From assembly GCA_036508635.1 (NCBI GenBank), contig DATCGY010000056.1:1-13228 (forward strand): a stretch of DNA of 13,228 bases. The letters are read 5' to 3'. Shown here piece by piece: positions 7,380-13,228 of this stretch. The DNA comes from FEN-727 sp036508635. GTDB taxonomy: Bacteria > Actinomycetota > Geothermincolia > Fen-727 > Anoxymicrobiaceae. Made by a program: the position numbers and the translations under genes. The notes under the pieces are model-generated. The model was not told the origin of the DNA, made no database searches, and worked only from the letters and a program-made list of their open reading frames with translations. Within the stretch, counting starts at the first letter, position 1; every line of letters begins with the position of its first letter.

Positions 7380-7511
7380 TCATCGCCAGGGCATCCTGTC
7401 GCTGAGCTGCCGGAACGTTCGTCGCAGCGCGGCAAGATGCAACGCCGTAAAGGAGCCGCCGGGCCCGCCGCCAACGATTACCACCTCGTAGCTGTTTTTG
7501 TTCAACAGCAT
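7380..7511 (-). pseudogene. Remnant of an FAD-dependent oxidoreductase (N-terminal Rossmann fragment)
   Basis: A 43-codon frame whose first half, NSYEVVIVGGGPGGSFTALH, is the unmistakable FAD-binding beta-alpha-beta motif (GxGxxG) that opens geranylgeranyl-reductase-like and related flavoproteins of 350-450 residues. It then runs into RRTFRQLSDRMPWR and a TGA at 7380. GGAGG stands just before it: two bases from the ATG at 7511 but eight from a TTG at 7505, so TTG 7505 was probably the original start. The real ribosome site, the position 37 bases downstream of the sulfatase gene on the same strand and the intact motif show it was a true gene. The rest was lost by deletion. The last residues may be the old C-terminus joined by an internal deletion, or noise. 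It cannot work as an enzyme. Confidence 0.7.
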
Positions 7512-7548
7512 TTCCTCCAGCAACCGGCCGGTTCAACAGGCGCTGATG

Positions 7549-9165
7549 TCAGACGGTTTCACCACCTTTGACCTGGATTCTGGGTGGGTACTTATGGAAT
7601 GTCTTGAGGTGGGCCCCCTGGACCGACCCGATGAGCGGTATGTAAACGAGCTTGCGTATCGTAAAGCTGTGCTCCTCCTTCGGGTCGAGGAACAGGTTGA
7701 AGTTCTTGCCGTACGTGTATTTGACCGTGTGGCCTGAGAAGCCACCCGGGGTGACCGTATCGCGATGGTCCATCTCGGTAGCGACCAGGACGAGCTTCCA
7801 CGGGCCCACCCGCACAGCCGAATGCTGGTCCAGCAGCCAGGCGTGTATCGCCAGCCGGTTTGACATCCAGGCCGGGTCGACAGCCCAGTGCGTACCCTCG
7901 GGGGCGGATTCCGCCAGCAGGAACGCGCGCTGGTCTACGCCGTCTATGAAGCGGTCCTGGGGCAGGTCCTCGACGCCCGCCAGGGCGCAGAATGTCGGAA
8001 AGATATCGCAGAAGTCGAAGAGCCCGTCCGAGGCGCGACCCGCTTCTATCATGCCCTTCCAGAAGAAGATTCCAGGGACGCGGATACCTCCCTCCCACGT
8101 GGTTCCCTTGGATCCGCGGAACGGGGTATAGGAGCTGTCGGGCCACGACTCCATCTCGGGCCCGTTGTCCGACGTCACGAAGATGAGGGTGTTTTCGAGC
8201 TGTCCCGTCTGCTCGAGCGCGGTGAAGAGGCGCCCGAAGATGTCGTCCATCTCGACCAGCACGTCATGGAACGGGTACTTGGCGCGCGACTTCCCCTTGA
8301 ACTTGTCGGGCGGGTAGTTGTCGAAATGGCAACCGCGGGTGCCGTGATACAGGAACCAGGGTTTGTTGCTACCGGCCATCGTGCGTATGAACTTCTCGGA
8401 GTACTCGGCCCACTTCTCGTCCAGGTCCTTGACCGTCTCGAGGTCTATCTCTTCCTGCTCTATCTCCGGCGTGTCGAACTGCCCGGCCTTCGCAAGTATG
8501 TTGTGCTTGTTGAACTTCGCGTTCATCACCGCGTTGAAGATGAGCGGGTCGTTGACGATCTCGGGATAGAAGTAGTTGTCCCGCCACTCCGTGTACATGT
8601 CGGAGACGCCGTAGAAGCCGTAGAACTCGTCGAAGCCTTTGTTCTGCGGGACTGACTCGGCGTTCTCGCCGCAGTGCCATTTTCCGACCGCGCGAGTCGC
8701 GTAACCCGCTTTATTGAGAAGCTCCGGCAGCGTGACCTCATCCTGGAGCCCGCCCGGTTGCCCGTACATCGGCGGGGTCAGGATGCCATGCCTTATGGGC
8801 AGGCGGCCGGTCATAAGGGTCGCGCGCGAGGGAGAGCAGCTCGGCTGCGAGTAACACGAAGTGAGGCGCAGGCCTTCGGCAGCGAGCTTGTCGAAGTTAG
8901 GAGTGGGCGCGCCGCGAAGGTGCCCGCCGCCGTAGCAGCCGAAGTCGCCCCAGCCGACGTCATCCAGGATGTAAACGAGGAAGTTGGGCTTCTTGCCAGT
9001 TCTCTTTTCCAGCTCGGCGAGTTTCTTCTCCGCGGCATCGAGCCAGTTGGGGTGCATGAGGCGCGGCCCCCGGTTCTCCGCGTAGTAATCGATGATGCCG
9101 CCGAGGATGTGCTCGCCTTCGTCGGGCGGTATCACACCGGCATCGCGCCACTGCTGCTCGGCCAT
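7549..9165 (-). CDS. Cys-type S1 family sulfatase (arylsulfatase-like), cytoplasmic
   Basis: A 538-residue sulfatase that hydrolyses a sulfate ester to an alcohol or phenol plus sulfate. CSPSRATLMTGR at 110-121 is the signature in which Cys110 is oxidised to formylglycine. Calcium ligands are Asp68/Asp69 in YILDDVGWGD and Asp333/Asn334 in TSDNGPE. GKWHCG (161-166) gives the lysine and histidine of the active site, and GTTWEGGIRVPG (354-365) is typical of arylsulfatase-like S1 members. There is no signal peptide, so formylglycine must be made in the cytoplasm; the maturase gene upstream on the same strand fits that. Residues 1-60 are an extension ahead of the catalytic fold, ending in a charged helix. 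ATG 9165 is preceded by GGGAGAG; a longer frame to 9243 starts inside intergenic repeats. The substrate is not evident. The motif is not that of classical choline sulfatase. Confidence 0.94.
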   Translation of the reverse strand: MAEQQWRDAGVIPPDEGEHILGGIIDYYAENRGPRLMHPNWLDAAEKKLAELEKRTGKKPNFLVYILDDVGWGDFGCYGGGHLRGAPTPNFDKLAAEGLRLTSCYSQPSCSPSRATLMTGRLPIRHGILTPPMYGQPGGLQDEVTLPELLNKAGYATRAVGKWHCGENAESVPQNKGFDEFYGFYGVSDMYTEWRDNYFYPEIVNDPLIFNAVMNAKFNKHNILAKAGQFDTPEIEQEEIDLETVKDLDEKWAEYSEKFIRTMAGSNKPWFLYHGTRGCHFDNYPPDKFKGKSRAKYPFHDVLVEMDDIFGRLFTALEQTGQLENTLIFVTSDNGPEMESWPDSSYTPFRGSKGTTWEGGIRVPGIFFWKGMIEAGRASDGLFDFCDIFPTFCALAGVEDLPQDRFIDGVDQRAFLLAESAPEGTHWAVDPAWMSNRLAIHAWLLDQHSAVRVGPWKLVLVATEMDHRDTVTPGGFSGHTVKYTYGKNFNLFLDPKEEHSFTIRKLVYIPLIGSVQGAHLKTFHKYPPRIQVKGGETV

Positions 9166-9270
9166 TTTTATCACTCTCCCGTTGGGTTGAACGGCCGGGT
9201 TCGAGGCCCGCCAGCAAGCTCCGCTTGCCACTATTTCCACCACCGACCGGGTGTTTCCTGCCGCAGCCTG

Positions 9271-9304
9271 CTTCTTGAGCCGGGTCTCTCCAGGCCCGGT
9301 TCAA
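9271..9304 (+). repeat. Dispersed hairpin element, copy 2
   Basis: CTTCTTGAG, stem CCGGG, loop TCTCTCCAGG, stem CCCGG, then TTCAA, so the stem extends outwards to ten pairs with one G-T pair. Over 32 bases it differs at one position from the reverse complement of the copy at 11709-11740. It lies 10 bases beyond the stop of the sigma-like gene, on the upstream side of the sulfatase. No U-tract follows on the minus strand, so it is not a classical terminator, though it may limit read-through or protect the mRNA end. Confidence 0.75.
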
Positions 9305-9314
9305 AAACCTGGGG

Positions 9315-10295
9315 TCAGCCCTGGGGGGAGAGTTGGGGTAGGAGGTCAAAGAAGGGAAAGAGGGAGGGGTATTCGAAGGAGATTATCTCGGAAACGAGAT
9401 CGGATTCGAAATGGAGGACCTGGATCGAGTGTGCGAGGTAGAGACCGGTCATCATGTCGCGCCTGTAGACGCCGAATGCGAGCTGGCCGTTGGCACGACG
9501 GGGCAGGAGACGCCAGCAGCCTTCAGCACCCTCACCGAGACGGTCCACTTCGAGATGGGTGAGCACAGCATCCCTGCCGCCGTACCAGGCCGCGCCCGGT
9601 ACTACCTGGAGCGTCACGCCACCTGACAGTTGGCCGGCGAGGCTGCCGACGCTTGTCGTTTCCCACGAATACAGGTAACGCATGAATACCGCGGTCGCCG
9701 ATTCGTCGCTCGGGGGCTCGCGCCTGCCAAGGTCCCTCAGATAGAAACCGTCCATATCGCCGCGGGCATCCTCGAGCAGTCCGATGGTCTTCGCCGGGCT
9801 CGTGACCATCGCCGCCGCGACTTCGACCACGTCCCAGCCGAGTACGTCGGAGAGCAGGAGCGCCGCCCGTCTGACCGGCTCGATCCTCTGGAGCGCTTCG
9901 ATGAAGTAGAGTGAGATGCTCTCCCTGGTGCCGAATAGTGACTCGGTCAGGAATCCGGGTGCGTCCTCCATGCTGGCTCCATTGTCCGGGTACAGGTCGT
10001 CAGGGAACGGCTCCAGCCAGCCGGAGCGCACGGGCTCCCGGTTGAGCGCGACGGGGTCCGAAGGTTGCAGTGCGAGTGCGGGCAGCGTGCGCGGGGCCTT
10101 TTCCACAAGCGCCTCGACGCAAGCTTCGACGGCCATCCGATACAGGGGCCATGCGCCCCCGGCCGCACCGGGACCCGGGCCCTCGTGCGCCCTCAGCAGT
10201 ATGTCCTCGGCAAGCCTGTCGGCCTCCAGTAATGACCCCGACATGCGGTATGCAAACAACCGCAGCTCGTCGCGATACTCCTCGATCTGTGACAC
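9315..10295 (-). CDS. SigG-type ECF sigma-like protein with SnoaL-like C-terminal domain, degenerate core
   Basis: A 326-residue protein with the layout of actinobacterial SigG-type ECF sigma factors. Region 2 is represented by EEYRDELRLFAYRMSGSL (5-22) and LLRAHEG. The linker WLEPFPDDLYPD (93-104) is characteristic. A region 4-like helix follows as RRAALLLSDVLGWDVVEVAA (142-161). A SnoaL-like domain (about 205-326) includes AWYGGRDAV, RRANGQLAFGVYRRD and the tail YPSLFPFFDLL. In both sigma regions the match is poor: the usual AEDxxQExxLRAW is EADRLAEDILLRAHE, and the region 4 recognition helix (TSPAKTIGLLEDAR) is eroded. It may have lost promoter recognition and become a ligand sensor, or be a divergent sigma. 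The GTG at 10295 overlaps the maturase stop (TAGTG), with GGAG seven bases before it, so translation is coupled. It probably acts with the maturase/sulfatase genes. Confidence 0.72.
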   Translation of the reverse strand: MSQIEEYRDELRLFAYRMSGSLLEADRLAEDILLRAHEGPGPGAAGGAWPLYRMAVEACVEALVEKAPRTLPALALQPSDPVALNREPVRSGWLEPFPDDLYPDNGASMEDAPGFLTESLFGTRESISLYFIEALQRIEPVRRAALLLSDVLGWDVVEVAAAMVTSPAKTIGLLEDARGDMDGFYLRDLGRREPPSDESATAVFMRYLYSWETTSVGSLAGQLSGGVTLQVVPGAAWYGGRDAVLTHLEVDRLGEGAEGCWRLLPRRANGQLAFGVYRRDMMTGLYLAHSIQVLHFESDLVSEIISFEYPSLFPFFDLLPQLSPQG

Positions 10296-11656
10296 TAAGC
10301 CGCTCCGTGGCAGTGCTTGTACTTCTTTCCGCTTCCGCATGGGCAGGGGTCGTTGCGCCCCGCGGAGCTAAACGCCTCGAGTGTACGTGCCTCTTCCTCG
10401 GCGATGATATCCATGATGTCACCGGGAGAGCGCCCAACCCTGCAGAGTTCAGCCATCGCGTGCATCGGCCCCTCGATGTGCTCGAAGAAAGCTTTGTACC
10501 CGGCGCAGAGGTAGTTCAATCCGGACCCACCATCGGGGCTCATTACGAAACGGTTCTTGGGGCACTCCCCCCGGCACGCGAAGAGCACTTCGCAGCCGGT
10601 ACAGCAACTGGGGAGGGTGTCCCGTTTGGCCGCGCCGAAGCTTCTCTGCTCATCCGAGGCTACGAGCTCGGATATCGGGCGCTCCATGATATTTCCGAGG
10701 AGGTTTCGCGGCTCGACAAAGTGGTCGCAGGAGTACAGGTCTCCGTTGTGCTCCAGTGCCAGCGCGTTGCCGCACGATTCATCGAAGATGCACGCCAGTG
10801 CGGGCGTGCCCACCCATGAGGCGAACGCCGCTTCGAACATGTTCACATGAACCATGCCGACATCGCCGCGGAGCCACTCGTCGAAGATCACGATCAGGAA
10901 GTCGCCCCACTGCGCGGGGTCGACGGACCGGTCGGTGACAGTGTCGCCTTGCTGCAGAAGCGTTGTGCCGTCGGCGTTGATGCGCTCGACGATCGGTATG
11001 AGCTGTATCCACTCGACGCCGAGCTCGTCGCGGAAGAACCTGTAGACGTCGAGCGGGTGGGGCGCGTTTGCGGCGTGGACAGTGCAGAGGATGTTGAACT
11101 CCACCCCTCGCTCCTGCATGAGCCGTGCGGCCCGCAGCACCCTGTCGAACGTGGGTCCGCCCCGCTTGTCATGGCGATACCGGTCATGGATCTCGCGCGG
11201 CCCGTCCATCGACAGGCCGACGAGGAAATGGTTTTCGCGCAGGAATTCGCACCACTCGTTGTCGAGGAGGGTGCCGTTGGTCTGGATCGTGTGTGAGACT
11301 TCCACGCCGGGACCGGCGCACTGCCGGGCATATTCCACGGAGCGCCTGAAGAAATCGACACCCATCATCGTCGGCTCCCCGCCCTGCCAGGCGACGATTG
11401 CCTCGGGGACGTTTTGCGCGTCGATGTACTGGCGCACGTATTCGCGCATGACCTCGTCGTCCATGCGGAAGCGGCTGCCGGGGTAGAGCCTCTCCTTGGT
11501 CAAGAAAAAGCAGTAGTCACAGTCGAGGTTGCAGACCGGGCCCGTAGGTTTGGCCATGACGTGAAAAGCGGATAGCCGCTGAGGCTTCTCCACTGGCGCC
11601 TCCCTTTTCGCAAGACCTGCGTCGCACCAAGTATTCAATCCGAACCGGGCGCTCAT
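10295..11656 (-). CDS. Anaerobic sulfatase-maturing enzyme (radical SAM/SPASM) with SEC-C tail
   Basis: A 453-residue radical SAM enzyme that oxidises the active-site cysteine or serine of sulfatases to formylglycine without oxygen. FHVMAKPTGPVCNLDCDYCF (31-50) has the CX3CX2C cluster ligands Cys42, 46 and 49 in the exact context of this family. AWQGGEPTMMG (89-99), QTNGTLL (125-131) and LSMDGPREIHD (148-158) follow as expected. The SPASM region holds further cysteines (289, 295, 310, 351/352, 355, 361, 365, 384) for two auxiliary clusters. The last 20 residues, NDPCPCGSGKKYKHCHG, are an SEC-C zinc motif, found on many unrelated proteins. The frame stays open to 12520 but overlaps the regulator gene; ATG 11656 with GGGGGGA before it is the start. 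The sulfatase lies downstream on the same strand and is the obvious substrate. The stop overlaps the next start by one base. Confidence 0.94.
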   Translation of the reverse strand: MSARFGLNTWCDAGLAKREAPVEKPQRLSAFHVMAKPTGPVCNLDCDYCFFLTKERLYPGSRFRMDDEVMREYVRQYIDAQNVPEAIVAWQGGEPTMMGVDFFRRSVEYARQCAGPGVEVSHTIQTNGTLLDNEWCEFLRENHFLVGLSMDGPREIHDRYRHDKRGGPTFDRVLRAARLMQERGVEFNILCTVHAANAPHPLDVYRFFRDELGVEWIQLIPIVERINADGTTLLQQGDTVTDRSVDPAQWGDFLIVIFDEWLRGDVGMVHVNMFEAAFASWVGTPALACIFDESCGNALALEHNGDLYSCDHFVEPRNLLGNIMERPISELVASDEQRSFGAAKRDTLPSCCTGCEVLFACRGECPKNRFVMSPDGGSGLNYLCAGYKAFFEHIEGPMHAMAELCRVGRSPGDIMDIIAEEEARTLEAFSSAGRNDPCPCGSGKKYKHCHGAA

Positions 11657-11682
11657 GGCAACGTTCCCCCCGGACCAAACAC

Positions 11683-11708
11683 TTGAGGGCGGTCTCTCAG
11701 GCCGCCCG
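11683..11708 (+). repeat. Dispersed hairpin element, copy 3 (stem-swapped variant)
   Basis: TTGAG, stem GGCGG, loop TCTCTCAGG, stem CCGCC, then CGG. The loop matches the other copies, while three stem positions are changed on both sides so that pairing is kept. It lies head-to-head with the next copy. Confidence 0.65.
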
Positions 11709-11740
11709 GAGCCGGGCCTGGAGAGACCCGGCTCAAGAAG
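11709..11740 (-). repeat. Dispersed hairpin element, copy 4
   Basis: On the plus strand: GAG, stem CCGGG, loop CCTGGAGAGA, stem CCCGG, then CTCAAGAAG. The reverse complement differs from the copy at 9271 at one base in 32. It forms an inverted pair with copy 3, an arrangement like clustered REP elements. Confidence 0.75.
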
Positions 11741-11745
11741 TGGGG

Positions 11746-11776
11746 GAGCCGGGCATGAGAGACCAGGCTCAAGAAG
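11746..11776 (-). repeat. Dispersed hairpin element, copy 5
   Basis: On the plus strand: GAG, CCGGG, CATGAGAGA, CCAGG, CTCAAGAAG. It repeats copy 4 with one mismatch in the stem and a loop one base shorter, so it is a slightly decayed direct neighbour of copy 4. It stands just upstream of the regulator promoter. Confidence 0.65.
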
Positions 11777-11794
11777 AGAAGGGGGTTTCTTGAG

Positions 11795-11823
11795 TTGACA
11801 GGTGGCTCTGGTGGGCATAGACT
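11795..11823 (+). promoter_or_regulatory. Sigma-70-type promoter of the regulator-corrinoid operon
   Basis: A perfect -35 box TTGACA (11795-11800) is followed after 17 bases by TAGACT (11818-11823), four of six matches to the -10 consensus. Transcription would begin near 11830, directly at the operator palindrome and about 45 bases before the regulator's ATG. Confidence 0.65.
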
Positions 11824-11832
11824 GCCTGTATT

Positions 11833-11846
11833 CTTGTATATACAAG
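11833..11846. promoter_or_regulatory. Operator palindrome for the GntR/HutC regulator
   Basis: CTTGTATATACAAG is a perfect 14-base palindrome. Its core GTATATAC fits the GT-N-TA-N-AC pattern known for HutC-type GntR regulators. It lies at the expected transcription start between promoter and gene, so a bound repressor would block its own operon. I found no second copy in the window, including upstream of the maturase or the sulfatase. Confidence 0.75.
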
Positions 11847-11872
11847 TTGCGCTCAACGAAGCGGAGACCTTG

Positions 11873-12616
11873 ATGGATAGCGGCGAGAAGATAGATGCAG
11901 GCTCCTTCACCCCCGCGTACTTCCAGCTTGCGCAGATACTCCATGGCGAGATAATGAGCGGCGAACTCCGCGCGGGTGACCGCGTGCCGAGCGAGAACGA
12001 GCTCTCTGACCGCTACGGGCTGAGCCGGATGACGGCAAGAAAAGCGATCGGCGTCCTTACCGGCGAGGGCTTCGTCCGTCCCGAGAAAGGCAAGGGAACG
12101 TTCGTCAGCACGCCCAGGGTCGACGGAGGCATGTTCCTGATACCAGATTTCCACGAGGAGATGCACGAACAAGGTGTCGAATCCGAGGTCAGGCTGCTCG
12201 GCGTAAAGGTTGTTCGGGCGGGGCAGGTACCGGCCGACAGGCTGGGCATAAGGAAGGGCGAGCGCGTCATCTACCTCGAGAGGATTCTCGAGGGTGGAGG
12301 CGAGCCACTCGTCTTCGACAGAAAGTATCTCCTCCTGGACAGATCCCAACCACTGCTCGAGGCCGAGCTCGGCCACGGCTCGACGGTGGACCTCTTCGCC
12401 GACGTGCCGGAGATGGCGCCGGTCAGGGCCGACCTCAGCCTCTCCGCCACCACGCTCACGGCGCGCGAGGCGCGGCTTCTCGACAGCAGAAAGGGCGCGG
12501 CGGCGTTCTGCATGGAGCAACTCATCTACGCGGTCAACGACAGGCGGGTCATCTGGGGATGGATGATATACCGCGGCGACAGGTTCAACTTCAGTTCATC
12601 GAACCGACTTCTCTGA
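11873..12616 (+). CDS. GntR/HutC-family transcriptional regulator (wHTH + UTRA)
   Basis: A 247-residue repressor-type regulator. Residues 12-80 form the winged helix domain, with YFQLAQILHGEIMSGEL, RVPSENELSDRYGLSRMTAR (the recognition helix) and a wing ending GKGTFVSTP. The C-terminal UTRA ligand domain spans about 95-240, with GERVIYLERILEGGGEPLVFDR (split across 129-150) as its typical core and WGWMIYRGDRFNF near the end. Regulators of this class bind small metabolites of the pathway they control. The ATG at 11873 has GGAG six bases before it; a longer frame from 11795 begins at the -35 box and is not real. The promoter and the HutC-like palindrome just upstream indicate self-repression. 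The corrinoid protein gene follows four bases after the stop, so the inducer is probably a methylated compound or a product of it. Confidence 0.93.
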   Translation: MDSGEKIDAGSFTPAYFQLAQILHGEIMSGELRAGDRVPSENELSDRYGLSRMTARKAIGVLTGEGFVRPEKGKGTFVSTPRVDGGMFLIPDFHEEMHEQGVESEVRLLGVKVVRAGQVPADRLGIRKGERVIYLERILEGGGEPLVFDRKYLLLDRSQPLLEAELGHGSTVDLFADVPEMAPVRADLSLSATTLTAREARLLDSRKGAAAFCMEQLIYAVNDRRVIWGWMIYRGDRFNFSSSNRLL

Positions 12617-12620
12617 GGTG

Positions 12621-13228
12621 ATGCGGGTGGACTTGCCAGAGAGGCTCGTCAAAGCGATGGGAGATCTTGATGAGGACCAGGTGCTGGAGCTCGCGGGCAG
12701 CATGCTCGCCTCCGGCGCCGAGCCGCTCGAGATCATCGAACTGTGCCGCGAAGGATTCAAGATCGTCGGCGACAGGTTCGAGAGGCGCGAGTACTTTCTG
12801 AGCGGTCTCATAATCTCCGACGATATCTTCAGGAACGTAATGGACCTTCTCGATCGCTCGCAGTGTTTCAGGCTGGATGATTCGCAGAAGCTGGGCAAGG
12901 TGGTGCTCGGTGCCCCGCTCGGGGACGTGCATGACATAGGCAAAGAGATAGTCTCGATGCTCCTGCGGTGTTCGGGATTCGAAGTCGTGGACCTTGGCGT
13001 GAACGTCAGGCCGTCGGAGTTCCTCGACGGCGCGGTCGACAGCGGGGCGGGCGTGGTCGGGATAAGCGCGCTTATAACGATGGCTTACGAGCCGCTACGC
13101 GAGACAGTTGCCGCGTTCGAGCGCGAGGGACTGCGACAGCGGGTTAAGATAATGCTCGGCGGAGGCGCTGTCTCCCAGCGCGTGTGCGACTACGCCGGGG
13201 CGGATGCCTGGAGCCGCGACGCGTCAGA
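12621..13228 (+). CDS. B12-binding methyltransferase corrinoid protein (3' end outside window)
   Basis: The first 202 codons of a corrinoid protein of the MtbC/MttC/MtgC type, which shuttles a methyl group on cobalamin from a substrate-specific methyltransferase to an acceptor such as tetrahydrofolate. Residues 1-90 form the helical cap (B12-binding-2) domain, including DLDEDQVLELAGSMLASG. From about 92 a Rossmann-like domain carries GDVHDIGKEI, with DxHxxG and His104 as the lower cobalt ligand. GISALIT (148-154) and LGGGAVS (179-185) contact the nucleotide tail, and GADAWSRDAS is the usual C-terminal signature, so only about ten residues are missing. The ATG at 12621 directly abuts GAGGTG; a GTG at 12627 has the same site at six bases and may be the true start. 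It lies four bases after the regulator stop and shares its promoter. The cognate methyltransferase is presumably downstream of the window. Confidence 0.93.
   Translation, partial: MRVDLPERLVKAMGDLDEDQVLELAGSMLASGAEPLEIIELCREGFKIVGDRFERREYFLSGLIISDDIFRNVMDLLDRSQCFRLDDSQKLGKVVLGAPLGDVHDIGKEIVSMLLRCSGFEVVDLGVNVRPSEFLDGAVDSGAGVVGISALITMAYEPLRETVAAFEREGLRQRVKIMLGGGAVSQRVCDYAGADAWSRDAS

Noticed and set aside
7888..8655. 255-residue open frame on the plus strand
   Set aside because: It is fully antisense to the sulfatase gene, which has complete catalytic motifs. No family content or ribosome site was seen.
7549..9165. Choline sulfatase (BetC)
   Set aside because: The active-site context and the WEGGIRVPG motif are arylsulfatase-like, and no choline transport or oxidation gene is nearby.
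9190..9230. T-loop-like GGGTTCGAGG followed by CCCGCCA, suggesting a tRNA 3' end
   Set aside because: No acceptor, D or anticodon arm can be built around it. It is more likely a decayed relative of the dispersed hairpin.
9271..9304. Intrinsic terminator for the sigma-like gene
   Set aside because: The hairpin is strong but lacks a T-tract on the minus strand, and the same element occurs upstream of genes elsewhere, so it is listed as a repeat.
11657..11872. Cobalamin riboswitch before the corrinoid operon
   Set aside because: No B12-box or long conserved fold is visible. The leader from the predicted start to the ATG is only about 45 bases.
11657..12520. Extension of the maturase frame upstream to 12520, giving a 741-residue protein
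   Set aside because: This stretch is the antisense of the well-supported regulator gene and crosses its promoter and three hairpins. The maturase family begins near ATG 11656, which has its own ribosome site.

Overview
The window is bacterial, GC-rich (by eye about 60%) and densely coded, with many GTG starts and strong GGAGG-type ribosome sites. The lifestyle signs are anaerobic: 4Fe-4S proteins, a radical-SAM sulfatase-maturing enzyme, a corrinoid protein, an ADP-forming acyl-CoA synthetase subunit and an acyl-CoA transferase. The sigma-like protein has a C-terminal half typical of actinobacterial SigG-type ECF factors. This leans towards a deep-branching anaerobic actinobacterium, but the assignment is an inference at low confidence and Deltaproteobacteria or Chloroflexi are not excluded.

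Left part (1-5149). The 3' part of an M20 metallopeptidase gene enters on the + strand. It converges on a long minus-strand run that reads, in transcription order: msrB, msrA (overlapping msrB), a 4Fe-4S protein gene disrupted by an 11-bp tandem duplication, a small 2[4Fe-4S] ferredoxin, a SAM-dependent methyltransferase, and an orphan ADP-forming acetyl-CoA synthetase alpha subunit. Spacings of 2 and 20 bp link the iron-sulfur genes and the methyltransferase. The two Msr genes look like a separate repair unit at the head of the run.

Centre (5150-7511). A 300-bp gap carries homopolymer tracts and one copy of a dispersed hairpin. It is followed by a + strand gene for an acetyl-CoA hydrolase/CoA-transferase fused to a C-terminal GNAT acetyltransferase domain. 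Convergent to it lies a tiny remnant of an FAD-dependent oxidoreductase that keeps its ribosome site and Rossmann motif but stops after about 43 codons.

Right part (7549-13228). A minus-strand group holds the radical-SAM anaerobic sulfatase-maturing enzyme (with an SEC-C tail), a translationally coupled sigma-like protein, and a Cys-type sulfatase that is the expected substrate of the maturase. Divergent from these, a HutC/GntR-type regulator gene has its own promoter and a perfect 14-bp operator palindrome. Four bases after it begins a B12-binding methyltransferase corrinoid protein, cut by the window end. The working idea (inference) is a regulated catabolic locus in which a sulfate ester is hydrolysed and a methyl group is then passed to a corrinoid protein. 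No cognate methyltransferase is visible, so the substrate is unknown.

A family of short hairpins (5285, 9271, 11683, 11709, 11746) with compensatory stem changes is scattered between genes. No rRNA, tRNA, CRISPR array or transposase gene was seen.
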